Assembly: GCA_937996705.1 (NCBI GenBank) | Contig: CALKUQ010000041.1 | Span: 1-64,000, forward strand | Direction: 5' to 3' | Length of the DNA stretch: 64,000 nucleotides | DNA from: an uncultured Chlamydiae bacterium | Lineage (GTDB): Bacteria > Chlamydiota > Chlamydiia > Chlamydiales > 2-12-FULL-49-11 | Shown: one piece after another, positions 31,701 through 40,042 of the stretch | Layout of the letters: every line of letters begins with the position of its first letter | How positions within the stretch are numbered: position 1 is the stretch's first letter | The notes under the pieces: generated by a model | The model's input: the letters and a program-made list of their open reading frames with translations, nothing else | Databases searched by the model: none | Told to the model about the DNA's origin: nothing | Made by a program: the position numbers and the translations under genes

Positions 31701-34370
31701 TCTGGCTCCGGAAAAACAACCCTCGCCTTTGAGACTATCTACGCAGAGGGGCAAAGACGCTATATTGAAAGTTTATCGACCTACGCAAAGCGATTTGTTA
31801 CCAAAATGCCTAAAGCGCAAGTCGAAGAAATTGAAGGACTCTCCCCTGCTATTGCGATCGAGCACCATGCACAAAATGTCAATCCAAGGAGCACCCTCGG
31901 AACCATCACAGAAATTTATGACTACCTCCGAATTATTTATGCAAGGATGGGAATCCCCTATTGCCCTGAGAGTGGTGAAGAGATTAAACAAATTACACCC
32001 GAGCGAATTTTAAAAACACTTTTAACCTATCCAGAAGGGACAAAATTTCAAGTTCTTGCGCAGATTTCCTTTTCTAAAAATGAAGAGTTTTCTAAAGTGC
32101 AAAGCTCTTGGCAAAAAAGTGGCTATGTCAGAATCCGCCTCAACGGAGCCTACTTTGAATTAGAAGAGAGCATCGTCTACGACAAACAGCTTAAAAATAG
32201 ACTCGAACTAGTCATTGATAGAATTGTCTTAAAAAAGGGGATTGAAAAAAGGCTTCTTGATGCTATCACTGCAGCTGCAAACCTCTCAAAAAACCTTGTC
32301 ACAATTGCCCTTGAAGAGAAAGATCTTTTTTTCAATCTAGCATTTGCGGTAGAGCGAACAGGCAAATCTTACCCCTCAATTACCCACCACACCTTTTCGT
32401 TCAATTCTGCAGAGGGGATGTGTAATGAATGTAGTGGACTTGGTTTTAAATGGGGCGGCTCCCTCTCCGATGACAAGAGCTTAATGAAGCAGACAATCAC
32501 CGACATCTTATTTCGCCTTTTGAAAGAGTTTGGGACAGAAGAGGCCTTCAATCTCTTTGACTCCTATTTTAAAGAACTGAAAATTTCCATCGATACCCCC
32601 ATAAAAGAGTTATCTGATCACGAGAAAACCCTCTTTTTTGAAGGGGCGACTGCAACTCACCAATCCTTAAGATGGATCGGATTGAACAAACTATTTGTCC
32701 AGCTTGCAAAAATGGGCAGGTCGCAAATTCGAGAAGAGGTGGCCCCCTTTCTCCAGAAGACTTTTTGCACCAGTTGCAATGGATCCAGACTTAATCCTCT
32801 TGCGAGAAATGTAAAAATTCAAGGCACTTCCCTTCCAGATCTTTGTGAAATGCCACTCGGCGATGCCCTCTCCTTTATCCAAACGATCGAGGGGGAACAT
32901 GTCCTGAAAGAGGCTTTGAATGTTACCAGATCAAGACTAGAACTGTTATGCAACATGGGACTCCACTACCTCTCGCTAGGAAGGGGCTCTGATACACTTT
33001 CTGGTGGTGAGGTGCAAAGGACAAGACTTGCAAAGCAACTAGGACTTGGTTTGACAGGGGTCCTTTATGTCCTTGACGAACCCACTGTGGGTCTCCACCC
33101 CCACAATAATCACCTCTTAAATAAAGCTCTTAAAGAGCTTCAAAAACTGAAAAACACCCTGATTTTAGTGGAGCATGATCCTCTTACAATTCGACAGGCC
33201 GATTATATCTACGACTTTGGCCCTGGGAGTGGAAATCTTGGAGGGGAAATTATTGCAAGGGGGAGCCCAAAAGAGCTGATGAAAAACCCAGACTCCCTCA
33301 CAGGGCTCTATTTATCAGGGAAAAAGAGCGTTCCCCTCCCCAAAAAACGGCGAGAGCCTTCAAAATGGTTTGAAGTAAGTGGAGCTACCAAACACAACCT
33401 TATAAATGTTTCGATTAACTTTCCCAAGCAAGTACTCACTTGTGTAACCGGCGTTTCAGGATCGGGTAAATCGACACTGATGCACGACATTGTCATCCCT
33501 GGAATTCATCAAAACCTTCAAAAAAGGACACCCCAAGAGAGTTTTGTTTTTGAGGGGACCACCTTTAATGGAATGAAGGATTTTGACCGGCTTATTACTA
33601 TTGATCAAGGGATGCAAAAAGTTACAAGTAGATCAGACCTCCTCACCTATACAGATCTCCTAACAACGCTGAGAACATTTTTTGCCTCCCTCCCTGAAGC
33701 AAGGACAAAAGGACTGCAACCCAAGCATTTTAGCTATAACCACCCTAGTGGTATGTGCAAAAAATGCCGAGGTCTTGGTCACCAAATTATCGAGCTTGAA
33801 TTTTTAGCCCCCGCAAAAATCGAATGCGATAGCTGTCATGGGGCGCGACTAAATCCTATGAGTTTAAGTATTAGCTATAAAGGACTGAACTTTGGAAAAC
33901 TCCTTAAACTCACAGTGGCTGGAGCAAAAGAGGCTCTCCCCGAAATTCCGAAAATTCATCGAATTTTAAACAGACTGGAGCTTGTAGGTCTCAGCTACCT
34001 CACGTTAGGACAAGAGACTCAAACACTTTCCACAGGAGAATTTGCAAGACTTCGACTCTCTTTTGAACTGGCAAAATCGACAAAAGATCACCCGATTTAT
34101 ATTTTTGATGAACCCACCTCCGGCCTCCACTTTGATGATATCGCCAAAATCATCCCCATCTTCCACTCCCTTGTCGCAAAAGGTGCTACAGTTATTATCA
34201 TCGAACACAACCTAGACATTATAGCGAATGCAGACTACATCGTCGATCTTGGCCCCGATGCAGGGCAATTTGGGGGGAAAATCACAGCAGCAGCCCCTTT
34301 TGAAACCTTCCTTAAAACAAATAATTCTTACACCGCCAAATACTTGCGCGAATACCTCAAAATAGAGTAA
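28761..34370 (+). CDS. uvrA: Tandem-duplicated excinuclease ABC subunit A
   Basis: A 1869-residue protein, twice the usual UvrA length (about 940), as in Chlamydia (CT333, about 1790). It is two full UvrA copies in one chain, so a single polypeptide can form the four-ATPase damage sensor. Walker A sequences: GVSGSGKSSL (about 29), a second near 635, GPSGSGKTTL (about 980) and GVSGSGKSTL (about 1570). UvrA zinc motifs CEVCSGLGY, CYQCGGMG...CSNCKGER, CNECSGLGF and CKKCRGLG...CDSCHGARL are kept. ABC signatures are LSGGESQR, LSGGEAQR, LSGGEVQR and, degenerate, LSTGEFARL (about residue 1755). Four Walker B/D-loop segments (LDEPSIGLHP and variants) are present. Its 3' end runs directly into ffs. 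Confidence 0.97.
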   Translation: MIELKGVKVHNLKDVSLKLKQGELIVFTGVSGSGKSSLAFDTIYTEGQRRYIDSLSAHAKRYLGNLPKPDATSLEGIPPTIAIEQKTSSNNPRSTVGTVTAIYDYLRVLFARLGEAYCPISGEKVEPISKAEIARVILAKPKDTKVIFLSPVIRSSKGEHKEVFIDLMKKGFLRVRVDREFYHLSETIPSLDKSKVHDIEVVIDRLEISQESRILEAIQMGLEVGKGLLYTSDPNTQEDTLFSEFGFSEKSGQYYKPLEPEDFSFNHPKGMCEVCSGLGYIHDYDLNLIIDPEKSIRDDCCLVAGSCNTVKWGNIYANLAQLYKFKLETPWKKLSEEAKKVFLYGTEEKWTKMSFTHPETKAKWVDYVAWRGVLFEAKKRYNEASSDVYLEKMGELMHKATCHKCLGAKIKDYPRHAQFKGKTIFEVTEMPVKESLNFFQGITLSPKETLIGADLLQEVIGRLTFLHNVGLDYLTLSRSSPSLSGGESQRVRLASQIGFGLVKVAYILDEPSIGLHPRDNEMLINTLLLLRDKGNTVIVVEHDEETIRAADTIVDVGPLAGVQGGEILVNGSLEDLLHSPTSITGAYLSGREEIEVTKKRNISKEHKITITGAAHHNLKGIDVTIPLGVFTAITGVSGSGKSSLITDILFPALSNKANHSKLPIGKHTSIQGLEKIEKVIAIDQSPIGRTPRSNPATYVKFFDDIRNLFAELSESKAFGYTAGHFSFNVREGSCYQCGGMGMVKIDMDFLEDEWITCSNCKGERFDQKTLSIRYKGKNIFDVLEMSIDEASEFFSEIPSIHKKLSLLKRVGLGYIKLGQSATTLSGGEAQRIKLAKELIRPPKGETIYILDEPTTGLHFHDIRKLIHILQELVSAKNTVLVIEHNLDLIKCADWIIELGPEGGEGGGYLVAEGTPEKICKLKSATGVFLKRHLEKKFLQISNSKSNKPLTEITIKGAHQNNLKQVSLTIPHNSMSVFTGPSGSGKTTLAFETIYAEGQRRYIESLSTYAKRFVTKMPKAQVEEIEGLSPAIAIEHHAQNVNPRSTLGTITEIYDYLRIIYARMGIPYCPESGEEIKQITPERILKTLLTYPEGTKFQVLAQISFSKNEEFSKVQSSWQKSGYVRIRLNGAYFELEESIVYDKQLKNRLELVIDRIVLKKGIEKRLLDAITAAANLSKNLVTIALEEKDLFFNLAFAVERTGKSYPSITHHTFSFNSAEGMCNECSGLGFKWGGSLSDDKSLMKQTITDILFRLLKEFGTEEAFNLFDSYFKELKISIDTPIKELSDHEKTLFFEGATATHQSLRWIGLNKLFVQLAKMGRSQIREEVAPFLQKTFCTSCNGSRLNPLARNVKIQGTSLPDLCEMPLGDALSFIQTIEGEHVLKEALNVTRSRLELLCNMGLHYLSLGRGSDTLSGGEVQRTRLAKQLGLGLTGVLYVLDEPTVGLHPHNNHLLNKALKELQKLKNTLILVEHDPLTIRQADYIYDFGPGSGNLGGEIIARGSPKELMKNPDSLTGLYLSGKKSVPLPKKRREPSKWFEVSGATKHNLINVSINFPKQVLTCVTGVSGSGKSTLMHDIVIPGIHQNLQKRTPQESFVFEGTTFNGMKDFDRLITIDQGMQKVTSRSDLLTYTDLLTTLRTFFASLPEARTKGLQPKHFSYNHPSGMCKKCRGLGHQIIELEFLAPAKIECDSCHGARLNPMSLSISYKGLNFGKLLKLTVAGAKEALPEIPKIHRILNRLELVGLSYLTLGQETQTLSTGEFARLRLSFELAKSTKDHPIYIFDEPTSGLHFDDIAKIIPIFHSLVAKGATVIIIEHNLDIIANADYIVDLGPDAGQFGGKITAAAPFETFLKTNNSYTAKYLREYLKIE

Positions 34371-34384
34371 ACTCAACTCTTCTC

Positions 34385-34481
34385 GCTGGGGACCCCCGGG
34401 ATAAAAATTGCCACGAACCAGGTCAGGACCGGAAGGTAGCAGCCTTAAGAGGCTAATTTTTGGCCCGGGTACGTCTCCAGC
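34385..34481 (+). ncRNA. ffs: 4.5S RNA / bacterial SRP RNA
   Basis: About 97 nt folding into a long hairpin: GCTGGGGAC at the 5' end pairs with GTCTCCAGC at the 3' end, and CCCGGG and AAAAATT pair with their complements on the 3' arm. The apical domain contains the SRP signature GGTCAGGACCGGAAGGTAGC with the tetraloop and both bulges, where Ffh binds. It starts 14 bases after the uvrA stop. A possible promoter is TTGCGC (34344) and TAAACT (34368) with an 18-base spacer inside the uvrA end. Confidence 0.95.
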
Positions 34482-34491
34482 CCTTTTTTTC
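34472..34491 (+). terminator. T-tract terminator of ffs
   Basis: The terminal stem of the SRP RNA ends at CTCCAGC and is followed by CCTTTTTTTC (34482-34491). The T run supplies Rho-independent termination using the SRP hairpin itself. It touches the 3' end of the convergent gene at 34490. Confidence 0.75.
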
Positions 34492-36238
34492 AAGCAGAGG
34501 GTTTTTTTGTAAAAAATTGACCCGTATAATCAATTTGCTTGCTAGGTTCTCTGATTTTAAAATTTTTAAAACCCTCCTCCAGTTCCGATACTGTTTTAAA
34601 TACTCCATTTCGAAAGAAAAAATCAAATTTACCAGCTAAGTATGAACTCTCTTTTATTGAGTAATAACAAAAGTTTTGTGCAAGTAATCGCAAGAGTTCT
34701 GGCGTTGCGTTGTGAATAATGTACTCAACGACTTCAATAAGCAACTCTTCAGGCTCAATTAGATAACTTCCCAAATGTATAATAATTGCTTCAGTTACTT
34801 TAAACTCTCTCCTGTCTATAAATGTCCGAACAATTCCAATCCTTTGCTCGACATCTTCAATCGCAAATGCATCGATGTTACTTGCAAGCATTTCAATATT
34901 AATTGAGTCACCACTTTCAATTAGGAAAGAAAAAGCAAATAACCGAAATTTTTCATCTTCGATACTAAACAGATTAAAATTTTCTGCTAATTCATTTAGG
35001 CAAATTTTTTCACTTAGAATTTTTATTAAAATTGATTTTTTACTTTCTTGATTTTCAATTTGAAAATTTTCAAAATTTTCTATAATTAATTGCCAGAGAG
35101 ACAAATCCCCTTCTAACCCTCGTTTTCTTTCAGCAAACATAATTAAATTTTCTAAAATTCTCGCTCTTTTGTCACCGCTACGTATTTGAAAATACTCAAA
35201 TACTTTAATCACTTCTGAAAATTTTTGTTTTTTCAGAAGTATGTTTAAAAACCAGATTCTTTGTCTTTCCTTAGTTACGCCGAAATGTTCAAAATTTATA
35301 GCAATGTCGTCTCCATAACCTTTATCTATTAAAAAATCCATAACTTGGCCTCGATTCGCCTCTGTAATATCAAATTCGGAGAAGTACTCTATTATTTCCT
35401 CCATAAGATCTGTTTTAGTACACAGATATTTAAATGCTTCAATTCTATTTGATTCTGTAGAAATTGCAAAATCTTTAAAAAATTGGGCGACGTAAAAATC
35501 CTCGCCACGATCTATCAAAATTTTTATAAGGATCAATTTCTGACCTTCATCTCTAATATCAAATTCGCGAATGTGATTCACTACAAAACTGTAATGACCT
35601 AAGTGAAGAAATGACTGAACTAATTGCCAACGCGCTTCATCGCTATCAGAGTACAGCGTGGAAATTATTTTTTGAAATTCAATTTTTGGTTCGCAAACCC
35701 TTAGTTCGTATTCAGTGTAAAACTCATGATTTCCAAAGAACTTTTGGATCAGAGTTACTAGTTCTATCTGAACTTCTTCCTCTGTCTCCTTAATTAACCG
35801 AAGACTTACTAGAAGGGGAAAATAGACATCCTCAAACACCATTCTATCTTTATACAATTTAAGATGAGTAACCTCCCATTTCATTTGACGGATTGCTAAA
35901 TCATAAAATGGAGCTTGAATCCTCGATAGGATAAAATTTTTCCCTCTGTGGTAAATTTTTAATAAACACATAGGATTATCAAAAATTTTGGCCATTATCG
36001 TTTCATCATCAACGATATTTTTTCTATACTCGCACACCCTAACTCCAAGACAAATGTAATCTCTATCTTCTTTAGGTAGTAGCCTAATTAAATGATTAAT
36101 TTCCTCTTTTGTACGAATGCCACTCTCTAATGCATCTATTATATGAATCAGTCTTGATTGAGATTCGGTAACAAGTGCCCCTCTGGCTATATAGGCACAA
36201 TGATTTTCATGAATTTTTCCAAGCTGTAGAGAAAGCAT
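34490..36238 (-). CDS. Tandem ~32-residue alpha-helical repeat protein (unrecognised repeat)
   Basis: A 582-residue protein, not recognised as a family. From about residue 220 to the end, a degenerate repeat of 30-34 residues recurs about ten times, with consensus F-x-I-x2-E-x2-[RK]-x3-[LIF]-x2-[LF]-I-x2-[GK]-x6-[AI]-x2-[FIL]. Examples by start: FDIRDEGQK, FAISTESNR, FDITEANRG, FGVTKERQR, FQIRSGDKR, FQIENQESK, FSIEDEKFR, FAIEDVEQR, YLIEPEELL, YSIKESSYL and FKIREPSK. Two helices per unit would build an alpha-solenoid like TPR or HEAT arrays, often protein-binding. Residues 1-200 are non-repeat and helical. There is no signal peptide. No near operon partners. Likely a host- or partner-binding scaffold, by analogy only. 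Confidence 0.7.
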   Translation of the reverse strand: MLSLQLGKIHENHCAYIARGALVTESQSRLIHIIDALESGIRTKEEINHLIRLLPKEDRDYICLGVRVCEYRKNIVDDETIMAKIFDNPMCLLKIYHRGKNFILSRIQAPFYDLAIRQMKWEVTHLKLYKDRMVFEDVYFPLLVSLRLIKETEEEVQIELVTLIQKFFGNHEFYTEYELRVCEPKIEFQKIISTLYSDSDEARWQLVQSFLHLGHYSFVVNHIREFDIRDEGQKLILIKILIDRGEDFYVAQFFKDFAISTESNRIEAFKYLCTKTDLMEEIIEYFSEFDITEANRGQVMDFLIDKGYGDDIAINFEHFGVTKERQRIWFLNILLKKQKFSEVIKVFEYFQIRSGDKRARILENLIMFAERKRGLEGDLSLWQLIIENFENFQIENQESKKSILIKILSEKICLNELAENFNLFSIEDEKFRLFAFSFLIESGDSINIEMLASNIDAFAIEDVEQRIGIVRTFIDRREFKVTEAIIIHLGSYLIEPEELLIEVVEYIIHNATPELLRLLAQNFCYYSIKESSYLAGKFDFFFRNGVFKTVSELEEGFKNFKIREPSKQIDYTGQFFTKKPSA

Positions 36239-36344
36239 AATTTAAACCTCATTTTTTAAAATATGCCGGCTAGTCTATAAGAATAAATTATTTAGTTCAT
36301 CAGAATTCTCTTTTTGAGATAATGCTAAGTTCTTTGAATGTGTG

Positions 36345-37301
36345 TTACCAATAAAAGCCAATAGAGGCGTAGAGGGCTTGAAAGTTGACGTAACTGTGCG
36401 TGTAGATGTTGTGGACTGATTTGGGGAATTTGGGCTGCGTTGGCGCTAACACAGGATTGAAGAGGATCGACCGATCATACGCAATTTTGAAATAGATAGG
36501 ATTGAGCCTGTAGAGAATGTAGGGGATCAATTCTAGAGTATAGGATTTCTCTACTTTACTCGGGTGTGAACTAACTAGAAGCTCAGAGCCGTCTAGATCA
36601 TAGAAGACTGTTTTCTTTTGAGCAAAGTTGGCGTAAGCGCCCCCCTTTACTTGAACTGCCCAGGTGAGTCTACTTGTCGCATTTGCTTGAAATTCGAGTC
36701 CGACTTGGGCTCCACCCATTTGATTAATTGCATGTACGTGGGCATTATCACCACTTGTCCCACTGCCGTTACTCATTTTTAAGGTGTCGCGTAAATCTAT
36801 GTATCTGAGACCTAACAGCCAAGAAAAAGAAAAGTAGTCGACATAGCGAGGGGTCACATGCCTCCAATAGGAGAGCTCCCCTGAATTTAACTCCGAATGA
36901 TAGCTGTAGTGAAAGTAGTCAAAATCGGTCCAATCGACATTCGTATAGGGAGTTGTTGGGACCGAAAAATTCGAGGTAGCAGAAGTGCGCGACTCAGAAC
37001 TGCGCCAATGAAATAGCCCGGAATAAATCAGCTCTAACGAATTTTTTTGCCCGCCCATAAACTCTAATTGAGCCCTTCCCCCTGAGGTATAGTCGTAAGG
37101 AATCCGCGTAATAACAGGGTTATCGATTAAAATTCCATCTCCCACAAATAAAAAATCGAGATGCTTCAAAGGAGATCTCCAAAGCCCCACATATCCGATC
37201 TCAAAAGCGAAAGTTTTCTTTGCCTCCGTCGTCCCCTCATACCCAAAAAGGATTCCGGTTGTTCCAAAGAAAATAGAGAGTGCCACTATTTTTTTCATCA
37301 T
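36345..37301 (-). CDS. Outer-membrane beta-barrel protein (BBP7/Lpg1974-like)
   Basis: A 318-residue protein with a signal peptide (MMKKIVALSIFFGTTGILFG, cleavage near YEG) and alternating hydrophobic residues across the whole chain, ending in the aromatic pair YW typical of outer-membrane barrels. Segments such as SWLLGLRYIDLRDTL and GAQVGLEFQANATSRLTW recall the BBP7 and Lpg1974 pore families found in Planctomycetes, Chlamydiae and Legionella. A role as a porin is likely; substrate unknown. Barrel surface loops contain Ser/Thr-rich stretches. It stands alone between two unrelated genes. Confidence 0.75.
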   Translation of the reverse strand: MMKKIVALSIFFGTTGILFGYEGTTEAKKTFAFEIGYVGLWRSPLKHLDFLFVGDGILIDNPVITRIPYDYTSGGRAQLEFMGGQKNSLELIYSGLFHWRSSESRTSATSNFSVPTTPYTNVDWTDFDYFHYSYHSELNSGELSYWRHVTPRYVDYFSFSWLLGLRYIDLRDTLKMSNGSGTSGDNAHVHAINQMGGAQVGLEFQANATSRLTWAVQVKGGAYANFAQKKTVFYDLDGSELLVSSHPSKVEKSYTLELIPYILYRLNPIYFKIAYDRSILFNPVLAPTQPKFPKSVHNIYTHSYVNFQALYASIGFYW

Positions 37302-37426
37302 AGCCCTCAGACTAACCGATGTCCAAAGATTTCGTCCAGACAGAAAAAAAATTAATTCAAAATCTTATTGAGATCTTTTTAAAGATCGCGTACTCTTTTT
37401 TCTTAATAACTATTTTTTGAGGTTGT

Positions 37427-38329
37427 ATGGAAGGGCTGGCATTCGGTTATGATTATAGAGACCACCGACCTAATACTCAAATTGATACCCCAGCTCAAAG
37501 CCCCCAAGATGCATTGTTTGGAATGGGAGCACAAATGAGCCGGGCCCTCACCTATTTCACCACACATCCAACAACAGAAACAAACCTGAGAACTATTACA
37601 AAAATCGCTGTAAGTAGCATCACTAGCGGCACTCTAGCCAGTTATAGACTAAAAGCTCATCCAAAATTACTTAAACTCACACAAATTCTCATAACTCTTC
37701 ATAATGCATTAACTGAGGCCTCTGATAAACGGGGCATCCTACAAGCCCTTGATGAATCGATCCACTCTCTCAAGATCATCTCAAAACTATCCCCACCAAA
37801 TTTCGATAGAATTTTCTTAGTACGTTCCGAAGCAGGTATCTTTGCTCCGATTCAAAATCCTCAAAGAGCAGAGCTTATAGAAGAAGTCACTGCCGTAACA
37901 GGAGCGCTTGTAACCTATCAAAGGGTTCTCACTGGGGAAGAAAAGAGCCCTAAAACTATCGAAGAACTTACTACCCTTAGAGAGGGGGTAATCAGAGTGC
38001 TTGCGGGGAACCCTAATTATACCGAGTACGATGAGTATGCAGCAAATCTTACCCTACCAGAAGCCCCCGTAGGATTTTTGACCAAACTTTTAAAATACAT
38101 TGCCGATCGGGAAGGGGTCATCGCAACCGGAGTCCGCGAGTCTGTAAATAATTTTATTGAATCTTTGATTGGAAGGGTTACATCCCCCTTCCACTCCCCC
38201 CATGACAATGTCGACCTCCCCCCCTATCAATTATTAAATGGGAGGGAAGTTAGAAATTTCTCTATATCCTCCCGAGCTATATTGGCTATCAAAGAGTTAT
38301 GGAATAAGATACGAGCCCTTATAGCCTAA
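37427..38329 (+). CDS. Hypothetical protein with paralogous C-terminal domain (possible effector), copy 1
   Basis: A 300-residue protein. The C-terminal two-thirds (from about LLKLTQILITLHNAL) aligns with the C-terminal part of the next gene: LHNALTEASDKRGILQALDESI vs LYSALLTRDRKALIEALDASI, RIFLVRSEAG vs EIFLQRGDDN, GFLTKLLKYIADREGVIATG vs GLLVKLLKYRNLQEGALTCA. So the domain is a new paralogous family within this genome. It is mostly helical. There is no signal peptide. The N-terminal 90 residues are different from the paralogue and mostly polar. Start at 37427 has GAGG about 8 bases upstream. Function unknown. Confidence 0.65.
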   Translation: MEGLAFGYDYRDHRPNTQIDTPAQSPQDALFGMGAQMSRALTYFTTHPTTETNLRTITKIAVSSITSGTLASYRLKAHPKLLKLTQILITLHNALTEASDKRGILQALDESIHSLKIISKLSPPNFDRIFLVRSEAGIFAPIQNPQRAELIEEVTAVTGALVTYQRVLTGEEKSPKTIEELTTLREGVIRVLAGNPNYTEYDEYAANLTLPEAPVGFLTKLLKYIADREGVIATGVRESVNNFIESLIGRVTSPFHSPHDNVDLPPYQLLNGREVRNFSISSRAILAIKELWNKIRALIA

Positions 38330-38441
38330 GTAAAAGACTGTCTTGCCTCTAAGTTTAATAATTAAAAACCTAATTACACATAATATATTTTTTAATTCAA
38401 TCTAGATTGATATTATTGATGCTGTTTTTTCCAAATTTTCG

Positions 38442-38447
38442 TATAAT
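38442..38447 (+). promoter_or_regulatory. -10 element of the 517-residue gene
   Basis: A perfect TATAAT at 38442-38447, 41 bases before the ATG at 38489, in an AT-rich gap. The best -35 candidate, TTGATG (38416), is 20 bases upstream, which is too long, so only the -10 is supported. Confidence 0.45.
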
Positions 38448-38488
38448 AAATCTGATAAAATTATTAAATAATTATAGGATGTGTTTTT

Positions 38489-40042
38489 ATGGCGTCAGCT
38501 TTGTATTCATTTTTTTCAAGCGTTGTCCCCTCTGGTCCCGTTTTGGCTCCTGGAGCTGCTACCCAACCTTTCGTTGCTGGAGCTATTCGAAGCGGGGTAA
38601 CTACCGCGGTAGAATCAGCTATTTCTAACCTTGCCACTGCTGAAAATCGCCAAGCACTTGGAAATGCTGGTGGATCTATTGCAACAAGAACTCTTACTAG
38701 AACTTTAAGAAGCGGTCAATTACGAAGAGACCTAAGAGGCTTTCTCAGACATACAATCACCAACGCTGCCAACGAAGCAACAACTGCCTTCGCAGCTCCC
38801 GCTCGTCGCACTCAACTAGCTCATTCAATTCAATCAATTGCTACTAGAGCAATACGGGGGACATTAAGAGCACAAACCATCAGAAATAATGTTGCTTTAG
38901 CTATCACTAGAGCCATCACTACAGCTGAAGCAAGAGCCGCTGCTGCACTTACAAGCCCTGCTATTCAAGAATCATTAACAGCAACTACTGCTCATGTAGC
39001 AACAGCCACTCTAGCAGATGCTGCTTTGCAAGCTCAATTAGCCGCTACAATCGAAACTGCTACAGCTAGCGCTAGAACTAGACTTACAGCAGAACTTGGA
39101 AATCCTGATTTGGCAGCTCAACTCAGAGCAACCACTGAAGGTGTTGTAGACGCTGCGGCTGCTCGCTTTGGTGAAGCTCTCACAAGCGCGCCTGTTGAAG
39201 GGAGGATTGAGGCTGCAACTAATCGAGCTATCGACATAGCAACTGATCGAGCGATTCAGAATATCACAAGTGAACCCTTTATAGCAGCTGCAACTGCTGC
39301 TATGACGCAAGCAGGAGCAAGGGCTTTTAGAGAGTTAAGCCAAAGCGCCCATCCTTCTCTAGTAGAAGCTTCAGACGCTTTAGAGAGCCTCTATTCCGCC
39401 CTTCTAACAAGAGATCGAAAAGCCCTAATTGAAGCTCTTGATGCCTCGATTAAAGTCCTTGATTCTCTTCAAGGGGAACACGACGACACTTTGGGTGAAA
39501 TTTTTCTTCAGCGAGGAGACGATAATCTTTATTCTGCCATCACACCTGAAGTTAGAACTGCACTTAGAGCGGAGATAATAACTCTTCAGACAAGCCTTTC
39601 TGACTACCTTCAGATTTTAAACGGAAGTGATACAACTGCTAGAACTCAGGAAGATCTTAGCCAGACTAGAACTGCTATCATAACAAGTCTTGTAGACTCA
39701 AGAGGGACCTATGTTCAAATAAAACAGAACAACACATTTCCAGCAGAGCCTCAGGGACTTTTAGTTAAACTCCTAAAATACCGAAACCTCCAGGAAGGGG
39801 CGCTTACATGCGCAATTTTCAAAACACATAAGACTGCTATTAACTTGTTTAACCTCCCTTGGTTTAAAAGAAAGCCCCGTCAAGATCAAATCGACCTTCC
39901 CCACTTCCAACGTTTAGATAATAGCAAAATTCGATGGAACAATCTCTCCTGGTTTAGGATGATTGCTCTTACGATTCAAGGTGTTGGAGCAAGGATGAGC
40001 GCGTTAACACATCGTGTATTGCGCGCTGTACATCTTCAATAG
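38489..40042 (+). CDS. Ala/Thr-rich hypothetical protein with the same C-terminal domain, copy 2
   Basis: A 517-residue protein. Residues 1-290 are Ala-, Thr- and Arg-rich and probably all-helical with short near-repeats (SIATRTLTRTLRSGQL, AHSIQSIATRAIRGTLR, AITRAITTAEARAAAAL, ATNRAIDIATDRAI), forming a long amphipathic array. The C-terminal ~230 residues are the domain shared with the previous gene. There is no signal peptide or membrane span. Repetitive, Ala-rich helical proteins next to a paralogue suggest a secreted or structural role, unproven. The last 74 bp overlap the convergent glycosyltransferase gene at 39969, an unusually long antisense overlap for this window. Confidence 0.68.
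   Translation: MASALYSFFSSVVPSGPVLAPGAATQPFVAGAIRSGVTTAVESAISNLATAENRQALGNAGGSIATRTLTRTLRSGQLRRDLRGFLRHTITNAANEATTAFAAPARRTQLAHSIQSIATRAIRGTLRAQTIRNNVALAITRAITTAEARAAAALTSPAIQESLTATTAHVATATLADAALQAQLAATIETATASARTRLTAELGNPDLAAQLRATTEGVVDAAAARFGEALTSAPVEGRIEAATNRAIDIATDRAIQNITSEPFIAAATAAMTQAGARAFRELSQSAHPSLVEASDALESLYSALLTRDRKALIEALDASIKVLDSLQGEHDDTLGEIFLQRGDDNLYSAITPEVRTALRAEIITLQTSLSDYLQILNGSDTTARTQEDLSQTRTAIITSLVDSRGTYVQIKQNNTFPAEPQGLLVKLLKYRNLQEGALTCAIFKTHKTAINLFNLPWFKRKPRQDQIDLPHFQRLDNSKIRWNNLSWFRMIALTIQGVGARMSALTHRVLRAVHLQ

Noticed and set aside
38017..38208. Minus-strand small gene within the 300-residue gene
   Set aside because: Antisense shadow without ribosome site; no family.
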